NCBI RefSeq assembly: GCF_021991875.1
Contig: NZ_JAHLKR010000008.1
Location: 1-64,000, forward strand
DNA from: Mycetohabitans sp. B8
GTDB taxonomy: Bacteria > Pseudomonadota > Gammaproteobacteria > Burkholderiales > Burkholderiaceae
Reading direction: 5' to 3'
DNA: 64,000 nucleotides
In this document: piece by piece, positions 18,043-26,636 of the stretch
Layout of the letters: the number at the start of each line of letters is the position of its first letter
Position numbering within the stretch: position 1 is the first letter of the stretch
Made by a program: the position numbers and the translations under genes
The notes under the pieces: generated by a model
What the model saw: only the letters and a program-made list of their open reading frames with translations
Database searches by the model: none
What the model was told of the DNA's origin: nothing

Positions 18043-19491
18043 TTAGAGGGTCTCGGCATCGCCATTGTGCCTTCCCGTGCTGCGGATGTCCGGCGCCAAC
18101 TGCCCGAAGATCCAGGCGGATAACGCGGTGATCACGCCGATGCAGACAAATGTCGCGTGAAATGCCGGCAGCGTTTGCGAGGGCGCGATGTGTCCGAATA
18201 GGGCTGTGAACGTGGCGAGCAGCGCGCCGGCAATCGTGACCCCCAAGCTCATCGACAGCATTTGCACCAGCGAAAACAGGCTGTTGCCGCTGCTTGCCCC
18301 TTCGCGTCCAAGATCTTTCAGCGTCAGCGTATTCATCGCGGTGAATTGCACCGAATTCACGCCGCCGAAGAGGGTTAATTGCATGAGTCGGATCCACAGC
18401 GGCTGCTCTGGCGACATCAGCGCAAAACTGGCCATGGTCGCCCCGACCAGGACGGTGTTGGCCAGCAGCACGCGGCGGTAGCCGTGGCGCATGATCAACG
18501 TCGTGACAATGCGCTTGGACATCATGCCGGCCGCTGCCACCGGTAGCATCATCAGGCCCGCATGAAACGGCGTGTAGCCCAGGCTTACCTGCAGCAGCAG
18601 CGGCAACAGATAGGGCATCGCGCCGCTGCCGATGCGCGCGAACAGATTACCCAGCAGGCCGACGCTGAACGTGTGAATACGGAACAACTCGAGCGAGAAC
18701 AGCGGGTGCGGGCTGCGCGTCGCGTGCAGTCCATAGGTCGTCAGGCACGCGAAGGCCAGCACCAGCAATACCAGCACGAGCGCATGCGCCAACCGCAACT
18801 CGGCTAGCCCGTCCAATGCCAGCGTCAACGCCAGCATGGCCACGACGAGCAACAAGTAGCCCTTCACGTCGAAGCGCTCGACTTTGTCCAGCGGTTCGCC
18901 GAGCATAAACAGCGCCGTCGCGATGCAGCCCGCCAGGCCGACCGGCACGTTAATCAAGAATACCCAGTGCCATGACGCGACGTCGGTCAGCCAGCCGCCC
19001 AGCGTCGGCCCGATCAATGGCCCGACCAGCCCGGGAATCGCCACGAAGCTCAGTGCCGGCAGGTAGCGCTCGCGTGGGAAGCTGCGCAGCACGGCAAGCC
19101 GTCCGACGGGCAATAGCATCGCACCGCCCACGCCCTGTACCACCCGCGAGGCGACGAGTTGCCAGAGGGCCGACGCGCTCGCGCACATGAGCGAGCCAAG
19201 CGTGAAAATGAGGATGGCGCTGAAGAACACGCGTCGCGTGCCAAATCGGTCGGCCAAGAAGCCAGAAACCGGGATCATCAACGCCATCGTTAGCGAGTAC
19301 GCGATCACCACGGACTGCATTCGCAATGCCGACTCGCCGAGGCTGCGCGCCATGGCTGGCAGTGCGGTATTGACGATCGTCGTATCCAGCGCCTGCATGA
19401 AGAATCCCGTTGCAACCAGCCATAGCATGATGGTCAGCTTGCGCTCCGGTGCAACGGCGTGGCGGGAGGGGCGAGACGGGGTTCCGGACAT
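18043..19491 (-). CDS. MFS multidrug exporter, DHA2 family (MdtD-like)
   Basis: The product is 482 residues with about 14 hydrophobic segments. The DHA2 signatures are present: motif C-like region FMQALDTTIVNTALPAMARS near the N terminus, motif A GFLADRFGTRRVFFSAI, and LIGPTLGGWLTDVASWHWVF followed by LINVPVG. These proton-driven pumps export drugs or small molecules across the inner membrane, and the substrate is unknown. It is a single gene with no adjacent membrane-fusion protein. A 200-base spacer (17842-18042) separates it from the EAL gene. Confidence 0.85.
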   Translation of the reverse strand: MSGTPSRPSRHAVAPERKLTIMLWLVATGFFMQALDTTIVNTALPAMARSLGESALRMQSVVIAYSLTMALMIPVSGFLADRFGTRRVFFSAILIFTLGSLMCASASALWQLVASRVVQGVGGAMLLPVGRLAVLRSFPRERYLPALSFVAIPGLVGPLIGPTLGGWLTDVASWHWVFLINVPVGLAGCIATALFMLGEPLDKVERFDVKGYLLLVVAMLALTLALDGLAELRLAHALVLVLLVLAFACLTTYGLHATRSPHPLFSLELFRIHTFSVGLLGNLFARIGSGAMPYLLPLLLQVSLGYTPFHAGLMMLPVAAAGMMSKRIVTTLIMRHGYRRVLLANTVLVGATMASFALMSPEQPLWIRLMQLTLFGGVNSVQFTAMNTLTLKDLGREGASSGNSLFSLVQMLSMSLGVTIAGALLATFTALFGHIAPSQTLPAFHATFVCIGVITALSAWIFGQLAPDIRSTGRHNGDAETL

Positions 19492-19564
19492 AGGTTAATC
19501 GGACGGTTTCGCAGCACAAGCCGTTATTCTAGGCGGCTTTGGCCCGCCGCTCGCGCTGTCTACC

Positions 19565-19801
19565 CGATAAAGCGCCGTGCCCGCGCATCGCCGGTTAGCG
19601 CGACGCTCACACGCACTCCGGGCTCTGGAACACGGATCAGCAGCACGTCGATTTGCTCGGCACTACGCCGCGCCAATTGCGGCGGTAGGGCCTGCCGGCG
19701 AACTGGATCGTTGCGCCGGAATCCGACGTGACCACGCCTAATGCGACCTTAGCCAGCGCTAATACGACATTGGCCAGCGTTGTCTTGCCGCGTGCGCCGG
19801 C
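19565..19801 (-). pseudogene. decayed ABC-transporter ATPase-like fragment
   Basis: One minus-strand frame reads RGKTTLANVVLALAKVALGV followed by TSDSGATIQFAGRPYRRN, reminiscent of a Walker A loop and the strand after it in an ABC ATPase, and stops at 19637. Continuation in a second frame (PPQLARRSAEQIDVLLIRVP) ends at 19565. There is no start codon, signature motif or Walker B. Together with the adjacent binding-protein fragment it looks like the wreck of a peptide-type ABC operon. The identification is tentative. Confidence 0.4.
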
Positions 19802-19819
19802 ACGATGGCCGCATTGTCG

Positions 19820-20060
19820 TTGCCAGACGATCGTAGTGCGGGACGTTGCCGTTAGGGGCGTCCAGATGGAATTCGACGGTATGGCTGTCCCGTGCCTGTG
19901 CCCGTGCCCGCGCCACCGGGCTGAGGCTGGGCCCGCCCTTGAGGGTGGAGGCAGCAGCCGACCCGGTTTGCGGGTCGCACAACCGCTCGAACGTTGCGAC
20001 GACGTCGTTGGCAGTCAACGGCTTGCTGTCGTGAAAACGCACGTTCTTTCGCGGCCTAAA
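19820..20060 (-). pseudogene. fragment of a family 5 (peptide-type) extracellular solute-binding protein
   Basis: The minus strand reads RPRKNVRFHDSKPLTANDVV and then ATFERLCDPQTGSAAASTLK, followed by SHTVEFHLDAPNGNVP. This matches the conserved FHDGKPLTADDVV block and the following region of periplasmic oligopeptide-binding proteins. Only about 75 residues of a protein normally over 500 remain, without signal peptide or C-terminal lobe. The spacing and strand fit a former ABC operon with the ATPase-like fragment beside it. Confidence 0.6.
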
Positions 20061-20172
20061 CTTTTATCTGCTGCCGTTCGTCAATCGCGTGGTGCCACAC
20101 CGGGTCGCGGCACGCCGCGGCGCGTGGCATGCGCGGCCGCGGCGCGGAAAGGGCGTGGGTCATGGGCGGGGC

Positions 20173-22284
20173 TTAGCGGGCCGACTTCGCGTTGATGACG
20201 GCGTCGGCGACATGCTGCGGACTTTCCGCGTAGTGCTTGAACTCCATCGTATAGGTCGCACGCCCCTGTGTCAGCGAGCGCAACGTGGTTGAATAGCCGA
20301 ACATTTCGGCCAGTGGCACTTCGGCGCGCACCACCTTGCCGCCTCCGCCCGCGATGTCCTCCATGCCCTGGACAATGCCGCGGCGGCTGGACAGATCGCC
20401 CATCACGTTGCCCATAAAATCCTCCGGCGTTTCGACCTCAACCGCCATCACTGGCTCGAGCAGCACGGGCCGCGCGCGCCGCATGCCTTCCTTGAACGCG
20501 ATCGAGCCGGCCATCCGGAATGCGTTTTCGTTCGAATCCACGTCGTGATATGAGCCGAACGTCAGCGTCACCTTGATGTCTACGACCGGATAGCCAGCCA
20601 GCACGCCAGCCTGCATCGCTTCACGGATGCCTCGGTCCACCGCCGGGATGAACTCGCGCGGAATCACGCCGCCCTTGATCGCGTCGACGAACTCATAGCC
20701 CTTGCCGGGCGGCTGCGGCTCCAGTGTGATCACCGCGTGCCCGTATTGGCCGCGGCCGCCGGACTGCTTGACGAACTTACCCTCGACGTTCTGCATTGCG
20801 TTGCGTACCGTCTCGCGATAGGCCACCTGGGGCTTGCCGACCGTCGCCTCAACGTTGAATTCGCGTCTCATCCGATCGACCAGGATTTCCAGGTGCAACT
20901 CGCCCATGCCAGAGATGATCGTTTGGCCTGACTCCTCGTCAGTCTTCACACGGAACGACGGGTCCTCCTGCGCGAGGCGGTTCAATGCGATACCCATCTT
21001 TTCCTGGTCGGCCTTTGTCTTCGGCTCCACGGCTTGCGAGATCACCGGCTCCGGAAAGATCATCCGCTCCAGGATGATCACGTTGTTCGGGTCGCACAGC
21101 GTATCGCCGGTGCTCGCCTCTTTCAGGCCGACCGCTGCGGCGATGTCGCCGGCGCGCACCTCCTTGATCTCGGTTCGCTCGTTCGCGTGCATTTGCAGGA
21201 TACGGCCGATCCGTTCTCGCTTGCTCTTGGTCGGATTGAGCACGGTGTCGCCCGAGTTGACGACCCCTGAGTACACGCGGAAGAAGATGAGCTGACCGAC
21301 GAACGGGTCCGTCATGATCTTGAACGCCAGTGCGGAGAACGGCTCGTCGTCGGCCGGATGCCGCTCGGCCTGTTCGTCGTCCGGCGTGTGGCCGAGGATC
21401 GCCGGCACGTCGACCGGTGACGGCAGGTAATCGATGACCGCGTCGAGCATCGCCTGCACGCCTTTATTCTTGAATGCACTGCCGCACAGCATCGGCACGA
21501 TCTCATTGGCGATCGTGCGCTTGCGTAGTGCATCCTTGATCTCTTGCTCGGTCAGCGAATGATGATCGTCGAGGTATTTTTCGAGCAGTGCCTCGCTGGC
21601 TTCCGCTGCCGCCTCGACCATCTTGTCGCGCCATTGTTGCGCGAGTTCGGCTAGCTCGGCTGGGATGTCCCGGTACTCGAATTTCACGCCAAGGCTGTCC
21701 TCGTCCCAAATGATCGCCTTCATTTTGACCAGGTCAATGACGCCCTGAAAATGGTCTTCCGCGCCGATCGGAATTTGGATCGGCACCGCGACGCCGCGCA
21801 GCCGTTCGCTGATCTGCCGCTGCACGCGGAAAAAGTCCGCGCCGACGCGGTCCATCTTATTGACGAACGCGATGCGCGGCACGTTGTACTTATTGGCCTG
21901 GCGCCACACCGTTTCTGATTGCGGCTGAACGCCGCCGACCGAATCGTAGACCATGCACGCGCCATCGAGCACGCGCATCGAGCGCTCGACTTCGATTGTG
22001 AAGTCCACGTGCCCCGGGGTGTCGATAATATTGATCCGGTGTTCCGGATAGTTGCCCGCCATGCCTTTCCAGAACGCTGTGGTCGCCGCTGACGTGATCG
22101 TGATGCCGCGCTCCTGCTCTTGCTCCATCCAGTCCATCGTCGCGGCGCCCTCGTGCACTTCACCCATCTTATGGCTCACGCCGGTGTAGAAGAGGATGCG
22201 CTCGGTGGTCGTTGTCTTGCCGGCGTCAATATGGGCGCTGATGCCTATGTTTCGGTAGCGCTCGATGGGAGTTTTGCGGGCCAC
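20173..22284 (-). CDS. fusA: translation elongation factor G
   Basis: The product is 703 residues from a GTG at 22284, preceded by aaggag. EF-G catalyses GTP-driven translocation and, with RRF, ribosome recycling. G1 is [19 protein letters not shown], switch [22 protein letters not shown], and the NKMD motif appears in [13 protein letters not shown]. Domains II to V follow with [19 protein letters not shown] and [16 protein letters not shown]. Here it stands alone, without rpsL, rpsG or tuf, so it may be the second EF-G copy found in many Burkholderia. Confidence 0.96.
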   Translation of the reverse strand: MARKTPIERYRNIGISAHIDAGKTTTTERILFYTGVSHKMGEVHEGAATMDWMEQEQERGITITSAATTAFWKGMAGNYPEHRINIIDTPGHVDFTIEVERSMRVLDGACMVYDSVGGVQPQSETVWRQANKYNVPRIAFVNKMDRVGADFFRVQRQISERLRGVAVPIQIPIGAEDHFQGVIDLVKMKAIIWDEDSLGVKFEYRDIPAELAELAQQWRDKMVEAAAEASEALLEKYLDDHHSLTEQEIKDALRKRTIANEIVPMLCGSAFKNKGVQAMLDAVIDYLPSPVDVPAILGHTPDDEQAERHPADDEPFSALAFKIMTDPFVGQLIFFRVYSGVVNSGDTVLNPTKSKRERIGRILQMHANERTEIKEVRAGDIAAAVGLKEASTGDTLCDPNNVIILERMIFPEPVISQAVEPKTKADQEKMGIALNRLAQEDPSFRVKTDEESGQTIISGMGELHLEILVDRMRREFNVEATVGKPQVAYRETVRNAMQNVEGKFVKQSGGRGQYGHAVITLEPQPPGKGYEFVDAIKGGVIPREFIPAVDRGIREAMQAGVLAGYPVVDIKVTLTFGSYHDVDSNENAFRMAGSIAFKEGMRRARPVLLEPVMAVEVETPEDFMGNVMGDLSSRRGIVQGMEDIAGGGGKVVRAEVPLAEMFGYSTTLRSLTQGRATYTMEFKHYAESPQHVADAVINAKSAR

Positions 22285-22543
22285 TTGAATCTCCTTCCTC
22301 GCGATGGATGGCCGGTCCGGCAGGCATCGGACACCGCGTCCGCCCGACGAACCGGGAAAAACGGCCTGCGCGGGCGCTTAGTAGCGCGCGCGCCAACAGA
22401 CATAGGATAGCGTTGCGTGGGCCGTTTTGCTTGATTCGGTGAGCAAACGCGTTGCCCGACGAGCGGGTCGGGCAGACAGCAGGTGAGGTGTCGCGGTTTG
22501 GGGCGCCGTGGTCTGGGGCGCGATCAGGGTGCGGGCGCGATCA

Positions 22544-23128
22544 TCAAGGTGCGGGCGGCAAGCCGAGCACGCGCATGCCAGGCTTGATGCCCTTTGATGC
22601 AAACCATCCCTTGCTCATCTCGAGCGCGTATATGCCATTGTGAGTGGGACAGTGGTTATTTTGTGTCTGCGCTTGCATCTCATCCAGATCCGTGATCGTG
22701 CCATCGGCGCGGATGAAGGCGATCGACAGCGGCAACGGCGTGTTTTTCATCCAGAAACAATGGACTGCGTTCTCGTCGAATACGAATAACATGCCTTCGT
22801 TCGGCGCCAGCGACTTGCGGAACATCAGCCCTTGCTCGCGATCGGCCGGGTTCGCGGCAATGGCCGCATCGACCACGTACATGCCGATCGTCAATGAGGC
22901 TCGCGGAAATTGCTCGGGGCGCTTCAGTGCGGCCGGCAGCGGCTGCGCCAGCGCGCCGCAGGCACCCAGCGCGAGCGTGACGCCGGTTACCAGCGCAGCG
23001 GCGGCACGGGCCAGCGGTGCGGGCCTCAAGGTATCGATGCAAGGCCGCGGCGAGGCGGGGCGCGCGTGCCGGGCGAGCACGTGGAGCAAGCGGGACACAG
23101 ACAGCGCGGATCGCACCGGAACAACCAC
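22544..23128 (-). CDS. DUF192 family exported protein
   Basis: The product is 194 residues if read from the ATG at 23128. The N-terminal 60 residues include a basic stretch and a hydrophobic run (AAAALVTGVTLALGACGALA), consistent with a signal peptide or lipoprotein-like leader (LGACG), so the true start may be internal. The rest is a DUF192 domain: REQGLMFRKSLAPNEGMLFV, CFWMKNTPLPLSIAFI, and NGIYALEMSKGWFASKGIKP at the C terminus. The function of the domain is unknown. The 258-base spacer to fusA has no gene. Confidence 0.85.
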   Translation of the reverse strand: MVVPVRSALSVSRLLHVLARHARPASPRPCIDTLRPAPLARAAAALVTGVTLALGACGALAQPLPAALKRPEQFPRASLTIGMYVVDAAIAANPADREQGLMFRKSLAPNEGMLFVFDENAVHCFWMKNTPLPLSIAFIRADGTITDLDEMQAQTQNNHCPTHNGIYALEMSKGWFASKGIKPGMRVLGLPPAP

Positions 23129-23189
23129 GGCAGACTCCTCGTAACGTCAATACGCGCATGTTACGCGAATCGCTGGGCAGTACCGACCA

Positions 23190-23227
23190 ACAAAAAGGCA
23201 GATTGCCTTGCGGCAACCCGCCTTTGA
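23190..23227 (-). terminator. terminator after the small exported protein gene
   Basis: On the minus strand an interrupted stem pairs aaaggc with gccttt around an inner ggttgcc/ggcaa stem, followed by TTTTTG. It lies between the stop at 23283 and the DUF192 gene. Confidence 0.65.
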
Positions 23228-23282
23228 ATGCCGTCGCAACGGCAGTGCAGCGTCGTTCTTGTGGTTTGGGGAGACGGAAAAC

Positions 23283-23471
23283 TTAGTTCGAAGTCGCTTC
23301 CGAAGCAGCAGCAGCCTTCTTCGCCGCCTTCTTGTGCGACTTGTGAGCCTGCTTGTGCGCTTCGGTCTTCGAAGCCGCCGCCGGGGCTGATGCGACTTCC
23401 GGGGCCGACGATTGCGCGAAAGCAGCGGTGGCGAACAGGCCAGCGATCAGGGCAGCGATTAGTTTGTTCAT
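23283..23471 (-). CDS. small exported Lys/Ala-rich protein
   Basis: The product is 62 residues. MNKLIAALIAGLFATAAFAQ is a clean Sec signal peptide with AxA cleavage after residue 19, leaving a mature peptide of about 43 residues. The mature part is alanine-rich, then strongly basic with HKQAHKSHKKAAKKAAAASE. Such small periplasmic peptides recur in Burkholderia without known function. A terminator follows it. The 331 bases upstream (23472-23802) hold no gene that I can support. Confidence 0.7.
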   Translation of the reverse strand: MNKLIAALIAGLFATAAFAQSSAPEVASAPAAASKTEAHKQAHKSHKKAAKKAAAASEATSN

Positions 23472-23802
23472 GTTGTTTTTCCTCAAACTGAGTGAATTAA
23501 CCAAATGACCCGCTTGATGAGTCATGTCAATCAACGCGGGATCCAGCTTTCGGTTGACAGGCTCGTTCGACAATTCGCGCGGGCCCGTTGCTTTCGTGCC
23601 ATCCTGGGTGCGGCGGGGTGGCGACGTCGGCCGATGCCGGAGCACGCTGTGGCGGCATCCTGGCCAATAACGCGGTGCCCGTCGATCGGGTTGACGCGCG
23701 CTTCGGCGAATGGGTGAAAACCCTATGTCGGCAAGCGGCACGGGGGCAGGGACTGGCGCGAGGGCAGCGGCAGGGCTAGGGACAGGTGGCTTGATGTGCG
23801 CG

Positions 23803-24372
23803 TCAGCGCGTGCCGTGCCACGGCGCCGACGGCGGCAGCGCGCGCCATTGGCCGGGCGCTAGGCCGAGCGCGAACAAATCCAGCGCGCCGATACCGACGC
23901 GAATCAGGCGCAATGTCGGAAAGCCCACCGCTGCGGTCATCCGTCGCACTTGGCGATTACGGCCCTCGCCGAGGGCCAACTCGATCCACGTGGTCGGAAT
24001 CGCGGCGCGATAGCGTACCGGCGGATTGCGCTGCCACAGGCCGGTGGGCGGCTCGATGAAACGGGCGCGACAAGGCCTGCTCACGTAGTCCCCAAGGTCC
24101 ACGCCGCGTTCCAGGGCGGCTAGTGCCGAAGCGGGTGCAGCGCCGTCCAGTTGTGCCCAGTAGCGCTTGACCAGCTTGTGGCGCGGCTCGGCAATGCGCG
24201 CCTGTAGCGTGCCGTCGTCGGTGAGCAACAGCAGCCCCTCGCTGTCCGCGTCGAGCCGGCCCGCAGGGTAGACATCGGGCACGTCGACCCATGTGGCCAG
24301 CGATGCACGCGTTTCGTGGGCGGAGAATTGGCAAATTGTGCCATACGGTTTGTTCAATGCAATCAGTCGCAT
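23803..24372 (-). CDS. rluE: 23S rRNA pseudouridine synthase RluE-like
   Basis: The product is 189 residues from the ATG at 24372 (MRLIALNKPYGTICQFSAHE); an ATG at 24444 would add 24 residues. Enzymes of this group isomerise one uridine in 23S rRNA. The catalytic aspartate is in PAGRLDADSEGLLLLTDDG. The remaining family blocks are KRYWAQLDG, LGEGRNRQVRRMTAAVGFPT and LRLIRVGIGALDL. It has no N-terminal S4 domain, as in RluE. It is divergent from icd. Confidence 0.9.
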   Translation of the reverse strand: MRLIALNKPYGTICQFSAHETRASLATWVDVPDVYPAGRLDADSEGLLLLTDDGTLQARIAEPRHKLVKRYWAQLDGAAPASALAALERGVDLGDYVSRPCRARFIEPPTGLWQRNPPVRYRAAIPTTWIELALGEGRNRQVRRMTAAVGFPTLRLIRVGIGALDLFALGLAPGQWRALPPSAPWHGTR

Positions 24373-24439
24373 GGGCGATGCGCGGGCGCCAGGACCCGTC
24401 CCTATGGCAAATGGCGAAATATTAGCGCATAATACGAAA

Positions 24440-24470
24440 CGCAAGTCTTATGTCTTATATAAGACTTGCG
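24440..24470. promoter_or_regulatory. operator-like palindrome upstream of icd
   Basis: A 12-bp inverted repeat (cgcaagtcttat at 24440-24451 with its complement at 24459-24470) overlaps a perfect 14-bp palindrome GTCTTATATAAGAC at 24452-24465. It is AT-rich in a GC-rich context and sits between the divergent rluE and icd genes, which suggests a dimeric repressor site. A GntR-type regulator is a guess based on motif style. Confidence 0.6.
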
Positions 24471-24646
24471 TCGACGCGGCACCGTGGTGTCTTGCCGGCG
24501 CGCTAGAATAGTGCGTTGCTACGCGCGACCCGCGAGTCTCGAGTGAGGCCGTCGCGAGCTGCCTTAGCAGCCGACGCAGGAATAACGCATGTTGGCGCGT
24601 AGCCGCACAGCATACTTTCAGCCCGTCCATATCATTGGAGTCGAAC

Positions 24647-25900
24647 ATGCCGTATCAGCACATCAAGGTTCCGGCCGGTGAGAAGATCACCGTCAATCAG
24701 GACTTTTCGCTCAACGTTCCGGATCAGCCGATCATTCCGTACATCGAAGGCGATGGCATTGGCTTCGACATTACGCCAGTGATGATTAAGGTGGTCGATG
24801 CGGCGATCGAGAAGGCCTATGGTGGCAAGAAGAAGATCGCATGGATGGAGATCTTTGCCGGCGAGAAGGCAACCAAGGTCTACGGGCCGGATGTGTGGCT
24901 TCCGGAGGAAACGCTGCAGGTCCTGAAGGAGTATGTCGTCTCGATCAAGGGGCCGCTGACCACGCCGGTTGGCGGCGGCATCCGCTCGCTGAATGTGGCG
25001 CTGCGCCAGGAGCTGGATCTGTACGTATGCCTGCGCCCGGTGCAGTACTTCCAGGGCGTGCCTTCGCCGGTGCGCGAGCCCGAGAAGACCAACATGGTGA
25101 TCTTCCGCGAAAATTCGGAGGATATCTATGCGGGCATCGAATGGGCCGCCCAGTCCGAGCAGGCCAAGAAGGTCATCCAGTTCCTGCGAGAGGAAATGGG
25201 TGTCAAGAAGATCCGTTTCCCGGAAACATCGGGGCTCGGCATCAAGCCAGTGTCGCGCGAGGGCACGGAGCGGCTGGTGCGCAAGGCCATCCAGTATGCG
25301 CTCGACAATAACCGCAAGTCGGTCACGCTGGTGCACAAGGGCAACATCATGAAGTTCACCGAAGGCGCGTTCCGCGACTACGGCTATGCACTCGCCCAGA
25401 AGGAGTTTGGCGCAGAGCTGATCGACGGTGGCCCGTGGATGAAGATCAAGAATCCGAAGAGCGGTACCGAGATCGTGATCAAGGATGTGATCGCCGACGC
25501 ATTCCTGCAGCAGATCCTGCTGCGTCCGGCCGAATACGACGTGATCGCGACGTTGAATCTGAATGGCGACTACATTTCGGACGCGTTGGCAGCGCAGGTT
25601 GGTGGCATTGGCATCGCGCCGGGCGCCAACCTGTCGGATTCGGTCGCGATGTTCGAGGCGACCCACGGGACCGCGCCGAAATACGCTGGCAAGGACTACG
25701 TGAACCCGGGCTCGGAAATCCTGTCGGCCGAGATGATGCTGCGTCACCTAGGCTGGACCGAGGCGGCTGACGTGATCATTTCCGCGATGCAGAAGTCGAT
25801 CTTACAAAAGCGCGTCACGTATGACTTCGCGCGCCTGATGGAGGGCGCGACGCAGGTGTCGTGCTCCGGCTTCGGTCAGGTGTTGATCGAAAATATGTAA
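24647..25900 (+). CDS. icd: isocitrate dehydrogenase (NADP+)
   Basis: The product is 417 residues from the ATG at 24647 ([20 protein letters not shown]), with GGAG seven bases before it. The enzyme oxidatively decarboxylates isocitrate to 2-oxoglutarate in the TCA cycle. [20 protein letters not shown], the substrate loop [20 protein letters not shown] (holding the serine phosphorylated by AceK in E. coli), [18 protein letters not shown] and [16 protein letters not shown] are all present. [20 protein letters not shown] and [13 protein letters not shown] are too. A palindrome upstream probably controls it and a hairpin terminator follows. Confidence 0.97.
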   Translation: MPYQHIKVPAGEKITVNQDFSLNVPDQPIIPYIEGDGIGFDITPVMIKVVDAAIEKAYGGKKKIAWMEIFAGEKATKVYGPDVWLPEETLQVLKEYVVSIKGPLTTPVGGGIRSLNVALRQELDLYVCLRPVQYFQGVPSPVREPEKTNMVIFRENSEDIYAGIEWAAQSEQAKKVIQFLREEMGVKKIRFPETSGLGIKPVSREGTERLVRKAIQYALDNNRKSVTLVHKGNIMKFTEGAFRDYGYALAQKEFGAELIDGGPWMKIKNPKSGTEIVIKDVIADAFLQQILLRPAEYDVIATLNLNGDYISDALAAQVGGIGIAPGANLSDSVAMFEATHGTAPKYAGKDYVNPGSEILSAEMMLRHLGWTEAADVIISAMQKSILQKRVTYDFARLMEGATQVSCSGFGQVLIENM

Positions 25901-25940
25901 CGGTGCCCCGCACGGACTGGCGTATCGCGCTGGAATAAGA

Positions 25941-25981
25941 GGACCTCTGTGGCGCAGGCGATGTGTCACAGGGGTTTTTTG
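25941..25981 (+). terminator. rho-independent terminator after icd
   Basis: acctctgtg pairs with cacaggggt, with one mismatch, and a run of six T residues follows. It lies about 45 bases after the icd stop. Confidence 0.8.
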
Positions 25982-26179
25982 CGTCGGCACGGCGCGCATT
26001 GCGCCGACCATTCGTCGGCCTTTCGCCGCGTCGCGCCCACGGCATGGCGAGCTGCGGCAATTCGCCACTAACCCGCGGCGGTGGCTGAAACACAATTGAA
26101 AGAATGGCGTTGGCGACGGATAATCCTGACCCGTCCGTTCTTCACCGTCGCCTCCGCGACGCTTGTGCGCTGTTACCCG

Positions 26180-26548
26180 ATGTCCGATCGTCGCGCCCGA
26201 AAACTGACCGCCTGGCTTGGCCTGACGGCGATCTGGCTGATCGTCGCGATGCCGCTCGCCTCGCAGTGGCTCAGCCACGCTGGGCGCGGCGTCGACACGG
26301 TACTGTGCAGTGCGGCCACGACGGGCGAACGGGCCTCGGCCCACGGATCGGCGCACGTGAGTGGGCACCTGGACGCATGCGGTTATTGCAGCCTGCTCGC
26401 CCACAGTCCGGCCATCGGCGCACCACAGGTCCCGACGCTCATGCTGCAGCGTTGGCGCGCGGCCACGCGGCCGGTAATCGATGGCGCCCCCCGGCCCGCG
26501 TCGCGGCATCTTGTCTCCTATCCTCGGGCGCCCCCGGGTGCGGTTTGA
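26180..26548 (+). CDS. DUF2946 family membrane-associated protein
   Basis: The product is 122 residues from the ATG at 26180 (MSDRRARKLTAWLGLTAIWL). One N-terminal hydrophobic segment acts as signal or anchor. The centre has a histidine-rich stretch leading into LDACGYCSLLAHSP, the Cys-x-x-Cys motif typical of DUF2946 proteins, which commonly neighbour copper-related TonB receptors. It is followed by just such a receptor on the same strand, and the two are probably one copper-responsive unit. Copper binding is inferred. Confidence 0.75.
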   Translation: MSDRRARKLTAWLGLTAIWLIVAMPLASQWLSHAGRGVDTVLCSAATTGERASAHGSAHVSGHLDACGYCSLLAHSPAIGAPQVPTLMLQRWRAATRPVIDGAPRPASRHLVSYPRAPPGAV

Positions 26549-26636
26549 CGGCTACTTATTTGCTCATTCCGTAACCGATGCCGGCCGGGGCGGCCATCCA
26601 ACTGCCGGCCTGGACGGCATGCCATGGGTTGTTTGC

